A stretch of DNA of 64,000 bases from Macrostomum hystrix (lineage: Eukaryota > Platyhelminthes > Macrostomidae): NCBI GenBank assembly GCA_950097015.1, contig CATNEN010000024.1, positions 124,001 through 188,000 of the forward strand. Direction: 5' to 3'. Within the stretch, counting starts at the first letter, position 1; every line of letters starts with the position of its first letter. Below are positions 55,956 to 64,000 of the stretch, piece by piece. A model generated the notes under the pieces. That model was not told the origin of the DNA, did not search any database, and saw only the letters and a program-made list of their open reading frames with translations. Made by a program: the position numbers and the translations under genes.

Positions 55956-56265
55956 AGTGGGCGAGTGGCAGAACGTTTAACGCGTTTGCCTCTCGCACCA
56001 AGGTCCCTGAGCTCGCTTGTGGGCTTGTCATACAATTTTCGCCCTTGAGGGCCAACCTCCAAGGCAAATTGTACACGGCCTGACGATGAGAAAGTCGGGG
56101 CAGATGTACACACCTGTGTGAGCGTATGCCTGCATACAGTATCTGTGTGCGTGTGTGCTCAGGAGTCAGCGAAATGGGCAGAATTGCCTCCTCACTGGCT
56201 GCAGGTCAGTGTCACCAAAATGTTGTGCCACTGCCCGCAGCCCTCCTGCAAATGATGATTATTAT
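55956..56265 (+). mobile_element. tRNA-derived SINE, longer copy, with 13-bp target-site duplication
   Basis: Head GAGTGGCAGAACGTTTAACG then GTTTGCCTCTCGCACCAAGG, matching the SINE at 54559 with a decayed B box. The body includes gtcggggcagatgtacacac (shared with 14625). The 3' end is GTGCCACTGCCCGCAGCC, CTCCTGCAA, then an ATT-rich tail. Flanked by TATGGGATGTGGA at 55943-55955 and 56266-56278. The flank itself looks like a short degenerate tandem duplication, so the duplication call is slightly weakened. Confidence 0.8.
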
Positions 56266-56279
56266 TATGGGATGTGGAT

Positions 56280-58185
56280 CTCGCGATGGAATTTCAAGCT
56301 CGTAATATGGTGCGGAGCTGTGGCATATTCTAATGATCGATCAAAGCCATATTTGAAGCCCTTATCCACATTTCATATCTAAACGGCCTCAAACTCAACT
56401 CCCAACTAGCAGATCAGTGAAAGTTAGCCTATAGATACGAGTATAGTGACTAGCCGGGCATGGAAGCACCTGTCTTAAGCTCTTCCACCCCAACAGCGGC
56501 CCCACTAAAAGAGAATAGCCGGCCAAGTCAGTTGGTTCCTTTTGTATTGGCATTACGTAACTCAAAGAAGACTGCTTTGCCAAATCGACTGGAGCGAAGG
56601 GCTTGGGAGAAAGCGAAACTTGCCTCCTTGCTTGGCCCCTTTATCCTTTAAGAAGCCCCTACCTCCCAACCTCGTGGTTTTTCAAACACTAAAATATCCC
56701 AACAATTTAATAAAGAAAGTGAAGCAAGAAGACAATAGAGTAAAAAGGCAGGAAGGGGTAGAAGAGAGAGAGAGACTTAAGCGTTAAACTTGTAGTAGGA
56801 GAGAAGGTTATAGTGAGTGAAATATCTGGCAATTTATGAATGCCGACTGTGGAAGTTAACCGCCAATTCAGGCCTACTGAGCCATGGCAGCATGTGCTAC
56901 CAAGTGGACTAGCCACGCCTCTAGAAGCAGTTTTTTTCTGCTTCCCCTAATCCCAGCAGGCCCGGGCGTAACGGGGAAGATTTTTTCTTGAGCCTATTTA
57001 TTCGACACCGAATTTTTTGTTAATTGTCAAACTGCTCTGCAACTAATTTTAACGAGATTGTATGTCAATCATGGCAAAAATGATTGATTTGACATTTAAC
57101 ACTGGGTTGGGTTTAATTTCTGGGTGTGAAAATTGCGATACACGCCTAGTTTTGTTGATGCTAATGTAATGTATCAAACTTGACAGGCCTTTAAAGTAAT
57201 ATAAAATTCATCTGATTTTCCTACCTGCGCGGGCGGTGTGAGTGTGTCTCACCAGCTGTGGGTTATCCAAGTAAGTGTCGTGGGAATTTTCAATCTGGTT
57301 TGAACAAAACACACGTCGAGCCGCAGGGGTATTGACAACTGAAAAACTCATGCTTCGAAAATGCCGAAATGTGATAAAAGTAGGTCAGTTCCCGCTTGGT
57401 TGAGATAAACTGTGAACTATCGCCTTTGACGGCGAGACAAGTGGGCTAGGGGGGGGGGGTAGTCTGATCGATCCCATAGTTGAACGGATATCCCAATGTT
57501 CGCCTGAAGCAATAAATTATCCTAGAAAGGATTTCATGGCTTAGTTCACAAATAAGGCAATGAGCAGCTACAGTGCCTAGGCTACTTACGCAATGAGTAA
57601 ATAGACACAGCAATGCACCCCTAACCTAGCTCATTCTGACCACTAATTTGCTGAGTCCACAGCCGCTTCATCTGCTTGGACAGAACTGTCAGCCAGATAG
57701 TAAGTCAATGTAGCTATTTTTAAGTAAATCGAGTGCATGGATATTTAGGACAGACATGGGGATAATTTAGGTACTCACCTGATAGGCCTGACAAAATCAT
57801 GGGATCTAGCTAGATATTTAGGAAATAAAGTTACGCAATCAATCTACCTGAGGGAGGGTGAGATCAATCCCCAAAATCCTATTCAGCTTCAATGGTGGAG
57901 GGTTTGGAGTGACCAGTATTGAATGCTCCTTCATCAAATTAGGGACGAAAATGGGAATGGTCCAGGGAACTGTAAGGATATATAGAACCAAGAGGCACTG
58001 AAGCTGTTAGACTATTTCCTTTGTTTCAATGACACACAAGTGCCAGCGTGTTGACAGATTCGAATGCAGGCTGGGGATATTGGGAGAGACAGTTTGAGAA
58101 TGAAGTGTCAGTGTGACTCAGTCTTTGAGGCTTGTAAGCAGCAATTCGAGCGTATGCAATCTCATTAGCGACCCCTAGGCTGCCA
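56280..58185. other. Single-copy region
   Basis: No gene supported. It contains a G10 run near 57451. Open frames near 56.4-56.9 kb on both strands lack recognisable motifs. Confidence 0.5.
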
Positions 58186-58186
58186 A

Positions 58187-59538
58187 CATTGGATGGAGTG
58201 ATACAGAACTGTGCTGGAGTGATACAGAACTGTGTTGGACTGATACAGAACTGTGTTGGACTGATACAGAACTGTGTTGGAGTGATACAGAACTGTGCTG
58301 GAGTGATACAGAACTGTGTTGGACTGATACAGAACTGTGTTGGACTGATACAGAACTGTGTTGGACTGATACAGAACTGTGTTGGACTGATACAGAACTG
58401 TGTTGGAGTGATACAGAACTGTGTTGGACTGATACAGAACTGTGTTGGACTGATACAGAACTGTGTTGGAGTGATACAGAACTGTGTTGGACTGATACAG
58501 AACTGTGTTGGAGTGATACAGAACTGTGTTGGAGTGATACAGAACTGTGCTGGAGTGATACAGAACTGTGTTAGAGTGATACAGAACTGTGCTGGAGTGA
58601 TACAGAACTGTGTTGGAGTGATACAGAACTGTGTTAGAGTGATACAGAACTGTGCTGGAGTGATACAGAACTGTGTTGGAGTGATACAGAACTGTGTTAG
58701 AGTGATACAGAACTGTGTTGGAGTGATACAGAACTGTGCTGGAGTGATACAGAACTGTGTTGGAGTGATACAGAACTGTGCTGGAGTGATACAGAACTGT
58801 GTTGGAGTGATACAGAACTGTGTTGGACTGATACAGAACTGTGTTGGAGTGATACAGAACTGTGTTGGAGTGATACAGAACTGTGTTGGAGTGATACAGA
58901 ACTGTGGTGGAGTGATACAGAACTGTGTTGGAGTGATACAGAACTGTGTTGGACTGATACAGAACTGTGTTGGAGTGATACAGAACTGTGTTGGAGTGAT
59001 ACAGAACTGTGTTGGAGTGATACAGAACTGTGTTGACTGGAGTGACTGGAGTGACTGGAGTGATACAGAACTGTGTTGACTGGAGTGACTGGAGTGATAC
59101 AGAACTGTGTTGGAGTGATACAGAACTGTGTTGGAGTGATACAGAACTGTGTTGACTGGAGTGACTGGAGTGACTGGAGTGATACAGAACTGTGTTGACT
59201 GGAGTGACTGGAGTGATTGGAGTGATACAGAACTGTGTTGACTGGAGTGACTGGAGTGATTGGAGTGATACAGAACTGTGTTGACTGGAGTGACTGGAGT
59301 GATTGGAGTGATACAGAACTGTGTTGACTGGAGTGCTGGAGTGACTGGAGTGATACAGAACTGTGTTGACTGGAGTGACTGGAGTGACTGGAGTGATACA
59401 GAACTGTGTTGACTGGAGTGACTGGAGTGATTGGAGTGATACAGAACTGTGTTGACTGGAGTGACTGGAGTGACTGGAGTGACGAGTGACTGGAGTGACT
59501 GGAGTGACTGGAGTGATACAGAACTGTGTTGACTGGAG
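58187..59538. repeat. 21-bp minisatellite that turns into a composite with 9-bp units
   Basis: To about 59025 the array is tandem TGATACAGAACTGTGTTGGA+G (variants gctgg, gttgga/c, gttaga). From there runs of a 9-bp unit TGACTGGAG are inserted between single 21-bp units, giving composite periods of about 50-60 bp. The 507-codon minus frame and 296-codon plus frame are repeat artefacts. Confidence 0.95.
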
Positions 59539-59539
59539 C

Positions 59540-60162
59540 TGTTTGCCATGGCTTTAAACAGTTTGCTATCCTATATTCGTATGGACGATTACGAAATGTT
59601 TCAAACATCAAATATTTTAACACGATACAATATTGTCCTTAAGTTTAAAGAGGCCTTTCTTTAAGCTTCGGTTATAAAAAATGTTCTTCTGAGGGTTGTT
59701 GCCACGCTCAATAGGTTTGATAAGCTGGGGCAGTGTGTGGGACGCCCATCAGCTATGGGCACATCCCGTGTTTGCTCACAGTTTGAGTAGGCTAGGCTCA
59801 CCCTGAGCTGGTATTGCGTCATGAGCCCGGGTGTAAATGACACAAACATCATTGGGCATTGAGCGCTGTCGAGTCGGTTTTTAAAACTAATGCGGCTGCT
59901 TGTTAGTCGCGGTAGGGTAAAGAGGTCTCAGCGGATTCTCAAGTGGCTCACATCCCAAACGCAATAGATAAGTGACAGATGCGACACTCGGGCTATCACT
60001 TTAGCGTGAGCAACAACACACCCTCCGTGTCTTTAATGCTCACATCTAGCTCCCTGTGTAGCATTGTCCACGACTTGCGATAATGATGAAATGTGAGAAA
60101 TGTCACTGCTCAGGAATCCTGCACCCGTGAATTTCCGACTCTTCGTCTATTCAATACCAATC
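59540..60162. other. Single-copy spacer
   Basis: No gene recognised. A small hairpin (GCCCATCAGCTATGGGC) occurs near 59743. Confidence 0.5.
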
Positions 60163-63100
60163 TAGGAAGAGTGGAGTGTCTCTGATGGGATAATGGGAAG
60201 AGTGGAGTGTCTCTGATGGGATAATGGGAAGAGTAGAGTGTCTCTGATGGGATAATGGGAAGATTGGAGTGTCTCTGATGGGATAATGGGAAGAGTGGAG
60301 TGTCTCTGATGGGATAATGGGAAGAGTAGAGTGTCTCTGATGGGATAATGGGAAGATTGGAGTGTCTCTGATGGGATAATGGGAAGATTTGAGTATCTCT
60401 GATGGGATAATGGGAAGAGTGGAGTGTCTCTGATGGGATAATGGGAAGATCAGGCTGTCTCTGATGGGATAATGGGAAGAGTGGAGTGTCTCTGATGGGA
60501 TAATGGGAAGAGTGGAGTGTCCTCTGATGGGATGATGGGAAGAGTGGAGTGTCTCTGATGGGACGATGGGAAGATTGGAGTGTCTCTGATGGGATAATGG
60601 AAAGATTGGAGTGTCTCTGATGGGATAATGGGAAGAGTGGAGTGTCTCTGATGGGAAAATGGGAAGATTGGAGTGTCTCTGATAGGATAATGGGAAGATT
60701 GAAGTGTCTCTGATGGGATGATGGGAAGATTGGAGTGTCTCTGATGGGATAATGGGAAGATTGGAGTGTCTCTGATGGGATAATGGGAAGATTGGAGTGT
60801 CTCTGATGGGATGATGGGAAGATTGGAGTGTCTCTGATGGGATAATGGAAGATTGGAGTGTCTCTGATGGGATGATGGGAAGATTGGAGTGTCTCTGATG
60901 GGATGATGGGAAGAGTGGAGTGTCTCTGATGGACGATGGGAAGATTGGAGTGTCTCTGATGGGATAATGGAAAGATTGGAGTGTCTCTGATGGGATAACG
61001 GGAAGAGTGGAGTGTCTCTGATGGGATGATGGGAAGATTGGAGTGTCTCTGATGGGATAACGGGAAGAGTGGAGTGTCTCTGATGGGATAATGGGAAGAT
61101 TGGAGTGTCTCTGATGGGATGATGGGAAGATTGGAGTGTCTCTGATGGGATAATGGGAAGATTGGAGTGTCTCTGATGGGATGATGGGAAGATTGGAGTG
61201 TCTCTGATGGGATAATGGAAGATTGGAGTGTCTCTGATGGGATGATGGAAGAGTGGAGTGTCTCTGATGGGACGATGGGAAGATTGGAGTGTCTCTGATG
61301 GGATGATGGGAAGATTGGAGTGTCTCTGATGGGATAATGGGAAGAGTGGAGTGTCTCTGATGGGATAATGGGAAGATTGGAGTGTCTCTGATGGGATGAT
61401 GGAAGATTGGAGTGTCTCTGATGGGATAATGGGAAGAGTGGAGTGTCTCTGATGGGATAATGGGAAGAGTGGAGTGTCTCTGATGGGAAAATGGGAAGAG
61501 TGGAGTGTCTCTGATGGGATGATGGGAAGAGTGGAGTGTCTCTGATGGGATGATGGGAAGATTTGAGTGTCTTTGATGGGATAATGGGAAGATTTGAGTG
61601 TCTTTGATGGGATAATGGGAAGATTGGAGTGTCTCTGATGGGATAATGGGAAGAGTGGAGTGTCTCTGATGGGATGATGGGAAGATTTGAGTGTCTTTGA
61701 TGGGATAATGGGAAGATTGGAGTGTCTTTGATGGGATAATGGGAAGAGTGGAGTGTCTCTGATGGGATAATGGGAAGAGTGGAGTGTCTCTGATGGGATA
61801 ATGGGAAGATTGGAGTGTCTCTGATGGGATGATGGAAGATTGGAGTGTCTCTGATGGGATAATGGGAAGAGTGGAGTGTCTCTGATGGGATAATGGGAAG
61901 AGTGGAGTGTCTCTGATGGGAAAATGGGAAGAGTGGAGTGTCTCTGATGGGATAATGGGAAGAGTGGAGTGTCTCTGATGGGATGATGGGAAGATTTGAG
62001 TGTCTTTGATGGGATAATGGGAAGATTTGAGTGTCTTTGATGGGATAATGGGAAGATTGGAGTGTCTCTGATGGGATAATGGGAAGAGTGGAGTGTCTCT
62101 GATGGGATAATGGGAAGAGTGGAGTGTCTCTGATGGGATAATGGGAAGATTGGAGTGTCTCTGATGGGATAATGGGAAGAGTAGAGTGTCTCTGATGGGA
62201 TAATGGGAAGATTGGAGTGTCTCTGATGGGATAATGGGAAGATCAGGCTGTCTCTGATGGGATAATGGGAAGAGTGGAGTGTCTCTGATGGGATAATGGG
62301 AAGAGTGGAGTGTCTCTGATGGGATGATGGGAAGAGTGGAGTGTCTCTGATGGGACGATGGGAAGATTGGAGTGTCTCTGATGGGATAATGGAAAGATTG
62401 GAGTGTCTCTGATGGGATAATGGGAAGAGTGGAGTGTCTCTGATGGGAAAATGGGAAGATTGGAGTGTCTCTGATAGGATAATGGGAAGATTGAAGTGTC
62501 TCTGATGGATGATGGGAAGATTGGAGTGTCTCTGATGGGATAATGGGAAGATTGGAGTGTCTCTGATGGGATAATGGGAAGATTGGAGTGTCTCTGATGG
62601 GATGATGGGAAGATTGGAGTGTCTCTGATGGGATAATGGAAGATTGGAGTGTCTCTGATGGGATGATGGGAAGATTGGAGTGTCTCTGATGGGATGATGG
62701 GAAGAGTGGAGTGTCTCTGATGGGACGATGGGAAGATTGGAGTGTCTCTGATGGGATAATGGAAAGATTGGAGTGTCTCTGATGGGATAACGGGAAGAGT
62801 GGAGTGTCTCTGATGGGATGATGGGAAGATTGGAGTGTCTCTGATGGGATAACGGAAGAGTTGGAGTGTCTCTGATGGGATAATGGGAAGATTGGAGTGT
62901 CTCTGATGGGATGATGGGAAGATTGGAGTGTCTCTGATGGGATAATGGGAAGATTGGAGTGTCTCTGATGGGATGATGGGAAGATTGGAGTGTCTCTGAT
63001 GGGATAATGGAAGATTGGAGTGTCTCTGATGGGATGATGGGAAGAGTGGAGTGTCTCTGATGGGACGATGGGAAGATTGGAGTGTCTCTGATGGGATGAT

Positions 63101-64000
63101 GGGAAGATTGGAGTGTCCTCTGATGGGATAATGGGAAGAGTGGAGTGTCTCTGATGGGATAATGGGAAGATTGGAGTGTCTCTGATGGGATGATGGAAGA
63201 TTGGAGTGTCTCTGATGGGATAATGGGAAGAGTGGAGTGTCTCTGATGGGATAATGGGAAGAGTGGAGTGTCTCTGATGGGAAAATGGGAAGAGTGGAGT
63301 GTCTCTGATGGGATGATGGGAAGAGTGGAGTGTCTCTGATGGGATGATGGGAAGATTTGAGTGTCTTTGATGGGATAATGGGAAGATTTGAGTGTCTTTG
63401 ATGGGATAATGGGAAGATTGGAGTGTCTCTGATGGGATAATGGGAAGAGTGGAGTGTCTCTGATGGGATGATGGGAAGATTTGAGTGTCTTTGATGGGAT
63501 AATGGGAAGATTGGAGTGTCTTTGATGGGATAATGGGAAGAGTGGAGTGTCTCTGATGGGATAATGGGAAGAGTGGAGTGTCTCTGATGGGATAATGGGA
63601 AGATTGGAGTGTCTCTGATGGGATGATGGAAGATTGGAGTGTCTCTGATGGGATAATGGGAAGAGTGGAGTGTCTCTGATGGGATAATGGGAAGAGTGGA
63701 GTGTCTCTGATGGGAAAATGGAAGAGTGGAGTGTCTCTGATGGGATAATGGGAAGAGTGGAGTGTCTCTGATGGGATGATGGGAAGATTTGAGTGTCCTT
63801 TGATGGGATAATGGGAAGATTTGAGTGTCTTTGATGGGATAATGGGAAGATTGGAGTGTCTCTGATGGGATAATGGGAAGAGTGGAGTGTCTCTGATGGG
63901 ATAATGGAAGAGTGGAGTGTCTCTGATGGGATAATGGGAAGATTGGAGTGTCTTTGATGGGATGATGGGAAGATTGGAGTGTCTCTGATGGGATGATGGA
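60163..64000. repeat. 31-bp minisatellite, truncated by window end, about 1.79-kb higher-order repeat
   Basis: About 124 copies of a 31-bp unit: GAGTGTCTCTGATGGGATAA then TGGGAAGATTG or AGTG. The rare variant GATCAGGCTGTC occurs at 60448 and 62241. The neighbouring variants 'gggaaaatggg', 'gataggataa' and 'gataacgg' repeat in the same order, so the segment of about 1793 bp is duplicated. The two copies differ by scattered one-base indels. Confidence 0.96.

Noticed and set aside
58026-59623. 507-codon and 308-codon minus-strand frames
   Set aside because: Repeat translation of the 21-bp array (QFCIT-type peptide), with short non-repeat ends that have no recognisable motif.
59700-59870. Hairpin near 59743 as a terminator or structured RNA
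   Set aside because: Only a 6-bp stem with nothing else supporting it; short hairpins are expected by chance.

Overview
This is a nuclear window from an animal genome. The evidence is spliced genes with GT-AG introns, a muscle troponin T gene, an SH2/tyrosine-kinase-type gene, a seven-transmembrane receptor, tRNA-derived SINEs with target-site duplications, and polyQ/CAG tracts. The troponin T reads as an invertebrate bilaterian form. The GC-rich coding exons set in repeat-rich DNA would suit a lophotrochozoan or flatworm such as a macrostomid, but that placement is a guess.

Roughly half of the 64 kb (about 32 kb by my tally) is tandem repeat: some two dozen minisatellite arrays, nearly all with unrelated units of 9 to 73 bp. 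The largest are a 22-bp array (1.46-6.91 kb), a 12-bp array (39.1-43.6 kb), a 31-bp array running off the right end (60.2-64 kb), a 41-bp array (28.9-31.0 kb) and a 25-bp array (9.0-10.9 kb). Several have a visible higher-order period. Most of the long open frames here are stop-free minisatellite, not genes.

Real genes, left to right. (1) 7.18-17.90 kb, plus strand: an eight-exon SH2 plus degenerate tyrosine-kinase-domain protein with a Ser/Thr-rich, coiled-coil and polyQ tail. All exon phases fit; five of its seven introns hold tandem repeats and a sixth holds SINE sequence. (2) 20.29-27.81 kb, minus strand: troponin T in 12 exons, one of 18 nt, with two minisatellites, a small direct/inverted repeat and a likely MITE in its introns. 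(3) 31.63-34.36 kb, plus strand: a rhodopsin-class receptor in three exons, followed almost at once by a 35-bp array. (4) 36.89-37.90 kb, plus strand: the last exon(s) of an unrecognised acidic protein whose stop codon touches a 15-bp array. (5) 50.50-51.47 kb, minus strand: an unrecognised secreted protein, probably GPI-anchored, with a tandemly duplicated Cys-containing module.

Genes 2-5 each need one or two single-base corrections to read through, while gene 1 needs none. This looks more like residual assembly indels than four decayed genes. Genes 1 and 2 converge. Upstream of troponin T lies an array with a CAGCTG E-box in nearly every 41-bp unit, the most provocative regulatory possibility here. 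The stretch from 53.4 to 58.2 kb is mostly single-copy and holds two SINEs.
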